A stretch of DNA of 64,000 nucleotides from Flavobacterium sp. HSC-32F16 (GCF_024171645.1 NZ_JALKAC010000001.1:248001-312000), one strand, 5' to 3'; shown: positions 26,431 to 34,980, counted from the first letter of the stretch. Made by a program: numbers and translations. Notes: a model not told the origin generated them from the sequence alone.

Positions 26431-27509
26431 CGCAGATTGCTGATTACTACAAAATAAATATTGGAACCGCAGGGTATCTCTTGAGCATATTTGCTTTAAC
26501 AATTGCCCTTACAGGACCTTTCATGGTTTTATACGTATCAAAATTTGACAAAAAGAAAATTATGATGTATGCCTTAGGACTTTTCCTAATTTCTAATTTC
26601 TTTTCAATTTTCAGCCCTCCTTTCTGGCTTCTAATGATACTTCGAATACTGCCCACGATTTTGCATCCAGCATTCTTTTCAATGGTAATTGCTGCTGCAA
26701 CAAAAGATACATCTGCTCAAATGCAGATGCGCTTAACCAGTATGATAATTGGAGGAATAGCCCTTGCACAGGTAACACTTATCCCATTCACCACATTTAT
26801 CGCAAGTATTTACACCTGGCAGTTGAGTTATGTTATTCAGGGTTTGCTCATTTTGATAACATTGATTATCATTTATAAGTTTCTGCCGTCTATGCCCAAT
26901 AAGGAGGTGAAGTCTTTTAAAAACCAATTGAGCATACTCAAAAGACCTAGGTTTATTGCAGGGACTGCTTTGAACCTTCTTCTTATAACTGCCTGGTTTT
27001 GTTCCTATAGTTATTTTGCCGATTATCTTTCGAAGGAAAAAGGTTTAAGTGCACAGCAGATTAGCTATATGCTGCTTTTGTTTGGAATAATGGGTGTGAT
27101 ATCTAACTTTCTGGCAGGTCGTTTACTGGGAAGATATATGTTCTGGACTACCCTATTTTTCCTTGCAGGTACATTTCTGCTTCCATTTGCATTTCAATAT
27201 ACCGGCAGTTCACTGCTCAGCATATCAATTGTGGTGGGATTTTGGGGAATTATGTATGGACCATGCTTCTTAATTGGCGTCGGCCATATGGTATCGGCCG
27301 CATCCGATGCAAAAGAATTCGCGAACAGTCTTCAGACTTCGTTTGGAAATCTTGGTGTTTCACTAGGTACTGCTATTGGTGGATGGTTTATTAATCATTA
27401 CGGAATATCAATTACGCCATGGATTGGTCTGGGTTTCGGTGCACTGGCTGTTATTATAATTTTTTGGAGAGCCTGGCTCGATAGAGCTATTACAGCTGAG
27501 AACCTTTAA
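26337..27509 (+). CDS. MFS transporter (AraJ / drug-efflux type)
   Basis: 390 residues with 12 predicted membrane helices; the N-terminus GCLGVIGIISTEFGVIGILP and motif YVSKFDKKKIMMYALGLFLI match DHA1-type exporters such as AraJ, YdhP or NepI. Such proteins export drugs, sugars or nucleosides in exchange for protons. Under the neighbouring TetR regulator by virtue of the shared operator. The substrate is not known. Confidence 0.88.
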   Translation: MKSNLNKRIAYIGCLGVIGIISTEFGVIGILPQIADYYKINIGTAGYLLSIFALTIALTGPFMVLYVSKFDKKKIMMYALGLFLISNFFSIFSPPFWLLMILRILPTILHPAFFSMVIAAATKDTSAQMQMRLTSMIIGGIALAQVTLIPFTTFIASIYTWQLSYVIQGLLILITLIIIYKFLPSMPNKEVKSFKNQLSILKRPRFIAGTALNLLLITAWFCSYSYFADYLSKEKGLSAQQISYMLLLFGIMGVISNFLAGRLLGRYMFWTTLFFLAGTFLLPFAFQYTGSSLLSISIVVGFWGIMYGPCFLIGVGHMVSAASDAKEFANSLQTSFGNLGVSLGTAIGGWFINHYGISITPWIGLGFGALAVIIIFWRAWLDRAITAENL

Positions 27510-27617
27510 AGGCACGCAAGTATTTTAACAAATTGCAAAAAAAAATCATTTTATTAATTAATCAAAGAATAGCCGAGTGATCGGGTTAATCAATTGTAAA
27601 ATCAAATACACTTTCCA

Positions 27618-27745
27618 ACAATCCCCAACAGGACATCTAAACCAAAATTACAAAGCCAATGGAAGACAGACATTAAATATAGTATGCCAATTTCTTCAAA
27701 TAATCCAAAAAAGATGTTGAAACTTGTCCTGTTCCTGTCACAAAT
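27618..27745. repeat. ~125-bp dispersed repeat, copy R1
   Basis: Starts caatccccaacaggacatct, ends with ttcctgtcacaaa. Related copies: R2 29704, R3 30690, R4 61716. All share the caatcccc start, the block ccaatttcttcaaat and a tail that resembles a tRNA 3' end. Confidence 0.8.
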
Positions 27746-27750
27746 GCCAA

Positions 27751-27785
27751 AAGGCGCCAATTGGATACAATTGGCGCCTTTTTTT
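27751..27785. terminator. GC-rich hairpin, copy A
   Basis: AAGGCGCCAATTG (27751-27763) pairs with CAATTGGCGCCTT (27768-27780) followed by T. The same hairpin follows R3 (30822-30859), and a variant is at 62497-62534. Confidence 0.8.
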
Positions 27786-27983
27786 ATATATCCCTATTAA
27801 TAAATGAGTTTGACTTATTTTTGCTGTAATTTTCTTTTTTAGAATCGTACAATCTAAAGAAGAAAACTGCAAAAGAATACATATTGCGCAGAAAGAGAAT
27901 CAGATTCAATAATTTCAGTTTCACAAAAAATTGATAGAATTCAGAATGTTCAGGTTAGACTGAACGCTTTTACAAATCCCACA

Positions 27984-28076
27984 TTAGCAGAATTTTTCTA
28001 TTTGGTCTTTTACAATTTCTATATACTTTTTCTTATTTTGAGGGTTTATAACTCCAGCGCCCAATTCTTCCTTTAG
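27984..28076 (-). pseudogene. Short coding remnant of unknown family
   Basis: On the minus strand a 30-codon frame reads LKEELGAGVINPQNKKKYIE then IVKDQIEKFC and stops at 27984-27986. It has good coding character but no start. Probably the 3' end of a lost gene. Confidence 0.3.
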
Positions 28077-28179
28077 TGTATATATATATAGGGAGATTTA
28101 AAATGCATCTTCTAAATCTTTATACTAATCATCTAAGAATTGAACTTTTACCATCAACTGATCAAGGCTGTCTAAAGGT

Positions 28180-28734
28180 TTATTTTTTTACTGATATAAA
28201 AGTTTCTACCACGGCATTTTCTCCTTCAAAATATTTTTGCCCATGAACCGTAAAGTCGGCCCTATAGGCTCTTTTTAAATTTAGCTCCTTATTTCCCCAT
28301 ATTTGCAGCCAGGTATTGAAAATAGCTTCAGGCATCTTTCCTTTGGAAATAAATTTTTGGTAGCTTGTGGTTTCAATTGTGATGCCAACAAATCCTTTAG
28401 GAATATTTTCCAGTGTGCTTACCGGCAATCCTATTATAGTGGTGTAGGGCCCTGTAAAATCGGTTTCATAATCCGTATAAACAGCATAAATTTCATCATT
28501 TACTTTATTAGGAATTTGTTTTTGGATTTCTTCGCTCCAGAATTTGCCCCACAAAGCTTCAATATCTTTGGCAGATTGTCCATTTTCATTAGTTGTTCTG
28601 GTTGAAATTCCTACTACATAAAATTTCTGAATGGTTTGGTTGTTCATTTTTGTTAATTTGTTTGTCTGCGATTGCGCTGTTAATGAAGTGAACATTAAAG
28701 TAAGAATAATTAAGTTGTGCAAATTTTTCATCAT
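28180..28734 (-). CDS. GyrI-like effector-binding domain protein, probably exported
   Basis: 184 residues from the chosen start MMKNLHNLII, which gives a signal peptide (hydrophobic LIILTLMFTSLTAQS). The longer frame to 28809 overlaps the upstream gene and lacks a leader at its start. The mature part (about 30-184: KFYVVGISTRTTNENGQSAK, DIEALWGKFW, AVYTDYETDFTGPYTTIIG) is a GyrI-like / AraC effector-binding fold, which binds small hydrophobic ligands. An alternative start at MNNQTIQKF would give a cytoplasmic protein. It lies 41 bases after the WYL regulator on the same strand and is probably its co-transcribed partner. Confidence 0.7.
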   Translation of the reverse strand: MMKNLHNLIILTLMFTSLTAQSQTNKLTKMNNQTIQKFYVVGISTRTTNENGQSAKDIEALWGKFWSEEIQKQIPNKVNDEIYAVYTDYETDFTGPYTTIIGLPVSTLENIPKGFVGITIETTSYQKFISKGKMPEAIFNTWLQIWGNKELNLKRAYRADFTVHGQKYFEGENAVVETFISVKK

Positions 28735-28775
28735 ATTTGATTTTGCAGCAAATTTAAAATATGCCTGTGACAGCC

Positions 28776-29495
28776 CTATGTCAAGGGTGTAGAACATTTT
28801 TTTCTGCAAATATCAAAATACTCTTCAAATGATATTTTATGTGGTTCAAATGTGTGGTTTTGCACCAATAGACTTTCAATTCTATCTAAACGAAATGCTC
28901 TGTAATCGTTTCTCAATCTACAGAGCGCAATGAGCAGCCAATTTTCCTGCGATGTGTAAATTGCAAAAGGTTCTATGATTCTTTCTGTTGTTTGGTTATT
29001 GCCGGGGGAATAGTATTTTATTTTGACAGGATTAAAATTTGTCAAAGCCAATTGAAGAGTTGACAAATTATTACTTGTGCGCTCACAGTCTGCATTTTTT
29101 CCGAATACAATGCGATTAGAAAGTAAATTAACTTTGTCTTTCGTGTTGTTTCTTAATACCGATTTGATTTTAGTAATTGCATCTGTATAATCTTTTACAA
29201 AAGACGCATCTTTATTTCTTAAAACCAATTGTTCAGCTGTAATCAAAGCATTAGCTTCATTTTCAGAAAACATTACCGGTGGAATTCTGTAACCGTCCAT
29301 CAAACTATATCCTTTTCCGTCTTCTGTTAGAATGGGAATGCCTGCTTGTTCTAATGCCTTGATGTCTCGATAAATTGTACGTTTACTAATAGAAAATTTT
29401 TCAGCTAATTCCGAAGCTGTTAAAAGACGTTTTGTTTGAAATTGCGTCAAAATTGCGGTCAGTCTTGAAAGTCTTTTTGTATCGTTAACGTTCAT
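28776..29495 (-). CDS. YafY-type HTH + WYL domain transcriptional regulator
   Basis: 239 residues. HTH_11 domain about 10-65 (RLLTASELAEKFSISKRTIY, RDIKALEQAGIPI), middle helical bundle, WYL domain about 145-225 (VKIKYYSPGNNQTTERIIEP, NWLLIALCRLRNDYRAFRL). WYL proteins sense nucleic acid or nucleotide ligands and often control defence or detoxification genes. Here the partner is the GyrI-like gene directly downstream. Confidence 0.88.
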   Translation of the reverse strand: MNVNDTKRLSRLTAILTQFQTKRLLTASELAEKFSISKRTIYRDIKALEQAGIPILTEDGKGYSLMDGYRIPPVMFSENEANALITAEQLVLRNKDASFVKDYTDAITKIKSVLRNNTKDKVNLLSNRIVFGKNADCERTSNNLSTLQLALTNFNPVKIKYYSPGNNQTTERIIEPFAIYTSQENWLLIALCRLRNDYRAFRLDRIESLLVQNHTFEPHKISFEEYFDICRKKCSTPLT

Positions 29496-30054
29496 TTTTA
29501 TTCTATTTTCGGGTTTTGAGCGTTCTTGGACTTGATACCTTTATCGCAAAGGAAAGATAAGGCGAATTTAAAAAAAAAATAGTTATCCATACTTTGTGTT
29601 AAAACGTGAAGTTTTTTTTAACTTCAACATTTTGTCATAAAATTTAAGCTTGTCTGTTTTCACTAAAATTAAAATCATTTCAGAATTAAATAGATTTTTG
29701 GTTCAGTCCCCAACAGTCCATCTAAACCAAATTGCTGAAGTCAATCAAAGACACGCCCTATTTGAAGTATGGCAATCTTTTTAAATCTTCCATAAAATGT
29801 ATAGTAATTTGTGTCGCAGCTTTAATAAGGCCCTAACGAGTACCCACTTGATTTTCAATCAATAAAAAAAATTACTTTTTTTTTCTTAAAAAATTAAACT
29901 GTCATTGAAACATTTTGAAAAAAAACGACTAACATTTCAATCAAGATCTTTTTTTACCAGCTTTCGTCTTTGCAACAATTTTAAGCAAACATAATTTTGC
30001 TGAGTTAATATACATCTGTTAGCCGTTAGAATATTCAATTAAAAATCAATAATA
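29496..30054. other. 559-base gap with repeat R2
   Basis: It contains the R2 repeat copy. The remainder is AT-rich; no gene or strong terminator is evident. No TAnnTTTG box was found close to the next gene (30055). Confidence 0.5.
29704..29817. repeat. ~125-bp dispersed repeat, copy R2 (most diverged)
   Basis: Starts cagtccccaacagtccatct, then accaaattgctgaag and a diverged centre. It ends gtgtcgc without the tRNA-like tail of R3 and R4. The minus-strand frame still reads MEDLKRLPYFK, compared with MDDLKKLAYYM in R3. Confidence 0.65.
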
Positions 30055-30579
30055 ATGACAAAAAGGACATTTCTAAAATCAGTATTTAAGCAGGGAATTA
30101 TAATGGGACTCAGCTTTTGTCTCTACACTATTTTAATGTGGCTGACAAAATTAGACACAACTTATTTAAATATTGGACAATATTTAGATATCGCAATAAT
30201 TCTGCTGCCCTTACTTATGATTTTTTGGATTATAAAAAAACATACTGCTTCTTATAAAGTAACAGTTATTCAAAGAATTGTAATCGCTGTTTTTGTCGGT
30301 TTCATTTCCTATTTAATTTACGATCCTTTCCTGTACATTTATCATCACTACATTAATCCTGACTGGTATAATGCCGTATTAAATTTAAAAGAATCAGATT
30401 TAATTGCTGGTCATACGCAGCCAAATAAAATAACAGCGATTTTAAAAGAAATGAAAACGTCGCCAACAGCTCAGGCAGATTTATTTAGAGTATCCGCAGC
30501 AATACCTTCTGTAATTATTTTACCGGTTTTAATTTCTTTAATTTCTCTCATTTTTATAAAAAATAAACCCCAAAAATAG
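30055..30579 (+). CDS. DUF4199-like four-helix membrane protein
   Basis: 174 residues with four hydrophobic helices (about 12-32, 42-62, 75-95, 148-168) and a hydrophilic stretch between helices 3 and 4 (NLKESDLIAGHTQPNKITAI). The order and the loop match the Bacteroidota DUF4199 family of inner-membrane proteins of unknown function. Single gene between repeats R2 and R3; cargo of the island. Confidence 0.65.
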   Translation: MTKRTFLKSVFKQGIIMGLSFCLYTILMWLTKLDTTYLNIGQYLDIAIILLPLLMIFWIIKKHTASYKVTVIQRIVIAVFVGFISYLIYDPFLYIYHHYINPDWYNAVLNLKESDLIAGHTQPNKITAILKEMKTSPTAQADLFRVSAAIPSVIILPVLISLISLIFIKNKPQK

Positions 30580-30689
30580 TACAGTAGCTCATGCAGTTTA
30601 ATTAATCAGATCAGGAGTGAATTAATTTATCTAAAAATAAACTGGAGTTTTTTGATAAAATCATTTTTGAAATTAAATAAATTTTAACG

Positions 30690-30817
30690 CAATCCCCAAC
30701 AAGACATCCAAACCAAATTTACAAAGCCAATGAAAGACAGACACTACATGTAGTACGCCAATTTCTTCAAATCATCCATAAAATTTATTATAATTTGTCC
30801 CGTCGAGGTCACAAAAA
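30690..30817. repeat. ~125-bp dispersed repeat, copy R3, ending in tRNA-Arg 3' sequence
   Basis: Its last 16 bases (gtcgaggtcacaaaaa, 30802-30817) are identical to the 3' end of tRNA-Arg (24579-24594). The rest matches R1 and R4. A hairpin follows directly. Confidence 0.85.
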
Positions 30818-30821
30818 AGCC

Positions 30822-30859
30822 AAAAGGCGCCAATTGAAGACAATTGGCGCCTTTTTTTT
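30822..30859. terminator. GC-rich hairpin, copy B
   Basis: AAAAGGCGCCAATTG (30822-30836) and CAATTGGCGCCTTTT (30841-30855) form a perfect 15-bp stem with loop AAGA and a T run. Confidence 0.85.
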
Positions 30860-30889
30860 ATTACCTAATAGCAATATTTTGACTCGTTT

Positions 30890-30957
30890 TTGAGGATCAA
30901 TGCAAAAAACTGTGGATTGATAAAATTTACGCATAAATATTAGTTAACCTAAAAAGG
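30890..30957 (-). mobile_element. ISL3-type element end, second fragment
   Basis: Homologous to 24656-24723: the minus strand again reads LFRLTNIYA then stop (30927-30929), followed by the element end with a cca-cag-tttt type sequence. Only the last ~10 codons remain. Confidence 0.6.
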
Positions 30958-31054
30958 GATCAATCAGCACTTTTTCCAATGCTAATTGTAATAACAAAAA
31001 TCATGCTTCTTAAAAAAATATTTTGTCGTACTTTTATTTAAAATATTTAAATCT

Positions 31055-31636
31055 ATGTATGACCAGCTTTTCAGCTACATTAGCAGATACAGTGAATCTC
31101 CTCTTACACTAGAAGATGAAGTATTAATAAAAACAGCACTGAAACCTGCGAAGTTAAAAAAGAAGGAGTTGTTCCTTGAACAGGGGAATATCTGCCAGTT
31201 TACAGGTTTTATAATAAAAGGTGCCATGAGACAATACAGCATCGACAGCGCCGGTAATGAGCATATCATTCAGCTGGCTCTTGAAAACTGGTGGATGGTG
31301 GATCGTGAAAGTTATCTTATGAAAACACCATCGGTATATAATATTGATGCATGGGAAGATACAGAACTTCTAATATTGGAAGCTGACGATCTGCAGCGTC
31401 TGCTTGAAATACCTACAATTAAGGAAATGTTCTGGAAGATGAACCAAAGCAGTTTCATAGCTTCCCAAAAAAGATTAAACAATTCCATTGCACTTCCCGC
31501 CATGGAAAGATATGAGCAATTACTTAAAAGCTACCCTGATTTTGTACAGCGCTTTCCCCAGCATATCATTGCTTCTTATTTAGGTATCAGCAAGGAAACC
31601 TTAAGCCGCGTGCGCAGTAAGCTATTCCAAAAATAA
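31055..31636 (+). CDS. Crp/Fnr family transcriptional regulator
   Basis: 193 residues. A cNMP-binding-like beta roll at about 25-115 (KLKKKELFLEQGNICQFTGF, IIKGAMRQYSIDSAGNEHII), a helix (QSSFIASQKRLNNSIAL), and a C-terminal HTH (FPQHIIASYLGISKETLSRV). This short, Bacteroidota-type Crp/Fnr form lacks the Cys cluster of Fnr. It lies directly upstream of the isochorismatase operon, whose promoter region carries a TGACA-AA-TGTCA dyad. Confidence 0.9.
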   Translation: MYDQLFSYISRYSESPLTLEDEVLIKTALKPAKLKKKELFLEQGNICQFTGFIIKGAMRQYSIDSAGNEHIIQLALENWWMVDRESYLMKTPSVYNIDAWEDTELLILEADDLQRLLEIPTIKEMFWKMNQSSFIASQKRLNNSIALPAMERYEQLLKSYPDFVQRFPQHIIASYLGISKETLSRVRSKLFQK

Positions 31637-31679
31637 AATTAAGATCCTGCCCTGCTTTAGTTCTTCTATTGTTCTTTAT

Positions 31680-31723
31680 TGACAAATGTCATCGTTTTCT
31701 GTTCTATGACCGCAATAAATTTG
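31680..31723 (+). promoter_or_regulatory. Candidate Crp/Fnr site and promoter of the isochorismatase operon
   Basis: TGACAAATGTCA at 31680-31691 is a dyad (TGACA / TGTCA with AA between). TAAATTTG at 31716-31723 fits the -7 box; the start of the next gene follows 61 bases later. A dyad 25 bases before the -7 box is well placed for an activator from the neighbouring 31055 gene. Assignment is inference. Confidence 0.5.
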
Positions 31724-31783
31724 CCTTATAAATCAGTAACAAAGATTTTTAAAATTTAGAACAACATTTAAAACATTAGAAAA

Positions 31784-32386
31784 ATGAAACAGTTTACAAA
31801 AGATGATACCGTTATGCTATTAATTGATCATCAAACAGGCACACTTAATTTTGCAGCTAACAGACCTCATGAAATGATCGTGAGCAGAACAAGAGCTTTG
31901 GCTAAATTTGCAACAGCTTTAAACATTCCCGTTGTGCTTACCAGCAGCCAGGAAGATCATGCACAAGGACCTTTAATTCAGGATTTACAGGATCTGCTTC
32001 CTAAAGAGTATGCAGATAGAGTAAAAAGAGAAGGAATTACAAATGCATGGGATGACGAGAATTTTAAAAATGCTGTTCTAAAAGCAGCTGGCGGAAGAAA
32101 AAACGTAATCATGGCAGGCCTTACTAATGATGTATGTATTGTGTGGCCTTCAATTTCAATGCAGGAAGAAGGATTTAATGTTCAGGTAGTACTTGATGCA
32201 GGCGGATCTCCATCAAAAATTGCTGATGATATCGCACAGCAGACTTGGGAAAGCCAAGGTGTAAGAACTACAACAATCAACCAGATAATTTCTGAAATGG
32301 TGCACAACTGGGCAACCGAAGACGGTCAAAAAGTTCTTCCAATACTTTTTGAAGAAGTTATGTCTAAAGTAGGACAGTTCTCTTAA
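31784..32386 (+). CDS. Isochorismatase-family cysteine hydrolase
   Basis: 200 residues. Motifs: D15 in VMLLIDHQTGT, and nucleophile C118 in AGLTNDVCIVW, with the GGSPS stretch after it. The fold is the alpha/beta isochorismatase-like hydrolase family (nicotinamidase, YcaC, isochorismatase), whose substrate cannot be told from sequence. It is the first gene of a cluster with pirin, cupin and alpha/beta hydrolase genes, 63 bases from the pirin. Confidence 0.88.
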   Translation: MKQFTKDDTVMLLIDHQTGTLNFAANRPHEMIVSRTRALAKFATALNIPVVLTSSQEDHAQGPLIQDLQDLLPKEYADRVKREGITNAWDDENFKNAVLKAAGGRKNVIMAGLTNDVCIVWPSISMQEEGFNVQVVLDAGGSPSKIADDIAQQTWESQGVRTTTINQIISEMVHNWATEDGQKVLPILFEEVMSKVGQFS

Positions 32387-32449
32387 TTAATAGATTCTTA
32401 TAATCGAAGCTGGGGTATTTAGGTATCCGGCTTCTTTAAAAATATAATT

Positions 32450-33184
32450 ATGATACAGAAAATAAACAGCTCCCAATTTCTGGGTCACGGTCCGATAAAG
32501 ATTCTTTATCCGGGTTCGGCCGTTTCAAGTACCGATACCGGAATAGGAAGCATAGGAAGAATTGACCATCCTGAAATAAATTCCAATACGGTTATTAAAA
32601 TGCATCCCCACATCAACGATGAAATTCTTTCTTACTTCAGGACAGGGGAAGCAGAACACAGTGACTCGGAAGGATTTGTGAAGGTAATCGGCGGAAAGAC
32701 CCTTATGCTGATGAAAGCCGGAAAATCATTCTTTCATGAAGAAAAAATCATGGGACAGCAGCAGACAATGGAAGGGCTTCAGATTTTTATCCGTCCCGGT
32801 AAAAAAGACCTGAACCCCGAAGTGGTATTCTTGGAACTGGAAGATCTTCATAGCGAAAACAGCTGGCGTATTATCGGATCTCCAAATCCTGAAACTGAAT
32901 TTCAATTCAGCAGCCAGACCTGGATTTACGATATAAAACTTCTTAAGGGTAGCACTTCAGAAATACCCCAGCTGCCAAAGGAAAATCTTACTGCCCTATT
33001 ATACGTTTTTCAAGGAGCAGTCCAGGTGAATAGTACAATTGAACTTAACAAAAAAGAATGTATCGTATTTAAAGAAGAGCCGGTTTCTATAAAAGCTTCA
33101 CAAGACGCTGAGCTGGTCTTATTCTTTACAGACGAACAAGGAGAAATCTTTAAAGGAGGAATGTACAGTGGAAATCAAATGTAA
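32450..33184 (+). CDS. Pirin-family bicupin protein
   Basis: 244 residues. N-terminal cupin has the pirin signature (MHPHINDEILSYFRTGEAEH) with metal-binding His; the C-terminal half (SSQTWIYDIKLLKGSTSEIP, YVFQGAVQV) forms a second cupin barrel. Pirins are iron-binding and some are quercetinases. It is followed after 2 bases by another cupin gene, so translation is coupled. The actual substrate is unknown. Confidence 0.85.
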   Translation: MIQKINSSQFLGHGPIKILYPGSAVSSTDTGIGSIGRIDHPEINSNTVIKMHPHINDEILSYFRTGEAEHSDSEGFVKVIGGKTLMLMKAGKSFFHEEKIMGQQQTMEGLQIFIRPGKKDLNPEVVFLELEDLHSENSWRIIGSPNPETEFQFSSQTWIYDIKLLKGSTSEIPQLPKENLTALLYVFQGAVQVNSTIELNKKECIVFKEEPVSIKASQDAELVLFFTDEQGEIFKGGMYSGNQM

Positions 33185-33186
33185 TT

Positions 33187-33678
33187 ATGGACAATACTAT
33201 CAGCATTATCAGTAAAAATGAAGGAGAACGTCTTGCAGTTGCAGGCGGTAATTACAGAATTATAATATCTGGAGAACAGACCAATGGCAATTACGCTGTT
33301 ATTGAAATGATAGTGCCTCCGGGAGGAGGACCGCCTCCGCATGCTCATCCTGACACCCAGGAAATGTTTCATGTCCTGGAGGGGGAGCTGGAATTTAAAA
33401 CTGAAGCAGGAAAACAGCTTGTAGCGCAGGACGGATTCATAAATATCCCTTTTGGCGGCGCCGTGCACTGCTTTAAAAATACTTCAAAAAATTATGCACG
33501 TCTGCTCTGTACGGTAGTACCGGCAGGACTGGAAAACTTGTTTCATGAAATAGGAATTCCGGTAAAAGCCGGCGAATTCCTGCCCGTTCCTGAACTCACA
33601 GAGAAACGGAAGGAATTTTTAAAAGAGATGGACTGGAAATACGGCCAGAGAACATACGCTCCTGATTACTTAGGATAG
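33187..33678 (+). CDS. Cupin-domain protein
   Basis: 163 residues. One cupin barrel: motif 1 PPPHAHPDTQEMFHVLEGEL with HxH and E, motif 2 GGAVHCFKNTSKNYARLLC. These residues bind a divalent metal. Starts 2 bases after the pirin gene. The pirin-cupin pair may act on aromatic or flavonoid-type substrates (inference). Confidence 0.85.
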   Translation: MDNTISIISKNEGERLAVAGGNYRIIISGEQTNGNYAVIEMIVPPGGGPPPHAHPDTQEMFHVLEGELEFKTEAGKQLVAQDGFINIPFGGAVHCFKNTSKNYARLLCTVVPAGLENLFHEIGIPVKAGEFLPVPELTEKRKEFLKEMDWKYGQRTYAPDYLG

Positions 33679-33843
33679 CAGTTCAATCCAATTAAATATA
33701 AAAATTTGGCGGACAGGTTTTTCCAGCGGGCTGATTGCTTAAAATCAGCACTGGATGATTCCTGCAATATTTCTATTGCCATGCAGAAACTGTTGTCTGT
33801 CCTTAGAATGTATTGTACAATACTGCCCTAAAAAAGAATAAAA

Positions 33844-34770
33844 ATGGAAAATATAGATAAAAATACGGCAGAACCCGGTAATTTAAGCAATGAGCTTGTA
33901 GGCTGGTCAGCAGAAGTTAACGGAATTAAAATTAATTATCTTATGGGAGGCAATCCTGAGGGAAGTCCTGTTCTTTTATGGCACGGCTTTTTAGGGACTT
34001 CAAGCTCCTGGAGAAAAGTGGCAGCAATTCTTATTGAAGCTGGACTTGCCGTTTTAATTCCTGATATGAGAGGATATGGGGATTCTGATAAACCGCAAGG
34101 CACTATTGGATATGATGCCCGCACAATCAGTGAGGATTTCAGGGCTTTAGTGAAAAAGCTGGATTTTGGAAAAGGAAAGCCTATTACCCTGGCGGCACAT
34201 GATATGGGCGCGGCACCAGCCCTTATCTGGAGCGCTGACCACCCGCAGGAGATTGCCGCTTTATTTTATATAGAAATGGTAGTGATGCTTGATCAGGTGC
34301 TCAGCCCCCACTTATCATTCAGCCGTGAAACCATGGAAAGCCAGATGGGGCCGATGTGGTGGTGGATCCTTCCCCATGCTCCAAAGGCGCTTGAAGTACT
34401 GTTTACAGGAAGAGAACGTGAGTTCCTTACCTGGTTCTATGATTGGATGACTGCCGGAAAAGATGTAATTGACAGCGAACAGATTGATGAAATCTATCGC
34501 ACATTCTCTGGGAATAATGGTTTCCAAGGTGCTTTCGGAATATACAGAGGGGTATTTGATTCTATAGATCAGACCACACCTTTACTTCAGAAAAAAATCA
34601 AAGTGCCGGTTACTGCTATCGGAGGAGAATATTCACTTGGAGCTGGTGTTGGCGAAATGACCAAGCTGGTAGCGGAAAATGTAACTTTAATTGTAATCGA
34701 AAATGCCGGTCACTTTCTTCCTGAAGAAAAGCCACAGGAAATAGCACATCACATTTTGACTAATTTCTAA
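33844..34770 (+). CDS. Alpha/beta hydrolase (epoxide hydrolase / dehalogenase type)
   Basis: 308 residues. Oxyanion-hole HG at 47-48 (LLWHGFLGTSSSW), MRGYGDSDKP, and nucleophile D120 in AAHDMGAA, the Asp nucleophile of epoxide hydrolases and haloalkane dehalogenases rather than Ser. The general-base His is in ENAGHFLPEEKP near the C-terminus. The cap domain is about 135-240. It is 165 bases after the cupin, so it may be in the same transcription unit. Cytosolic, no signal peptide. Confidence 0.88.
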   Translation: MENIDKNTAEPGNLSNELVGWSAEVNGIKINYLMGGNPEGSPVLLWHGFLGTSSSWRKVAAILIEAGLAVLIPDMRGYGDSDKPQGTIGYDARTISEDFRALVKKLDFGKGKPITLAAHDMGAAPALIWSADHPQEIAALFYIEMVVMLDQVLSPHLSFSRETMESQMGPMWWWILPHAPKALEVLFTGREREFLTWFYDWMTAGKDVIDSEQIDEIYRTFSGNNGFQGAFGIYRGVFDSIDQTTPLLQKKIKVPVTAIGGEYSLGAGVGEMTKLVAENVTLIVIENAGHFLPEEKPQEIAHHILTNF

Positions 34771-34945
34771 CTTCGGAAATTTATAGAGTGAATCTAATTA
34801 TTATATTTTAGTAACAAAATAAGATCCAAAATTTAATACATTTTTCTTTTATTTCCTTTCTTTAAAATAATACTAAAGCAAAGAGTCAACTGCATCAGCG
34901 TATATATTTATATCATAAACAATACAAATCATTAATCTAGCGTTC

Positions 34946-34968
34946 GATAACTTAACAGGATTCGAACA
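34946..34968. repeat. 23-bp direct repeat, copy 2
   Basis: Identical to 25119-25141, including the tRNA T-loop-like word ggattcgaac. The two copies bracket ~9.8 kb. Confidence 0.55.
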
Positions 34969-34980
34969 CCAAAAATTGAG

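Larger units (their letters stand above)
27510..28179. other. 670-base gap: repeat R1, hairpin and a decayed coding fragment
   Basis: It contains the R1 repeat (27618-27745), a hairpin terminator (27751-27785) and, on the minus strand, a coding remnant (27984-28076). The rest is AT-rich with a short TA run near 28080. No intact gene is seen. Confidence 0.6.
30580..31054. other. 475-base gap: repeat R3, hairpin, transposase fragment
   Basis: Holds R3 (30690-30817), the hairpin at 30822-30859, and a second transposase end (30890-30957). No gene. Confidence 0.6.

Noticed and set aside
27618..30817. CRISPR array suspected from repeats R1-R3
   Set aside because: Copies are ~125 bp, irregularly spaced by about 1-2 kb, not 25-40 bp with equal spacers, and no cas gene is present.
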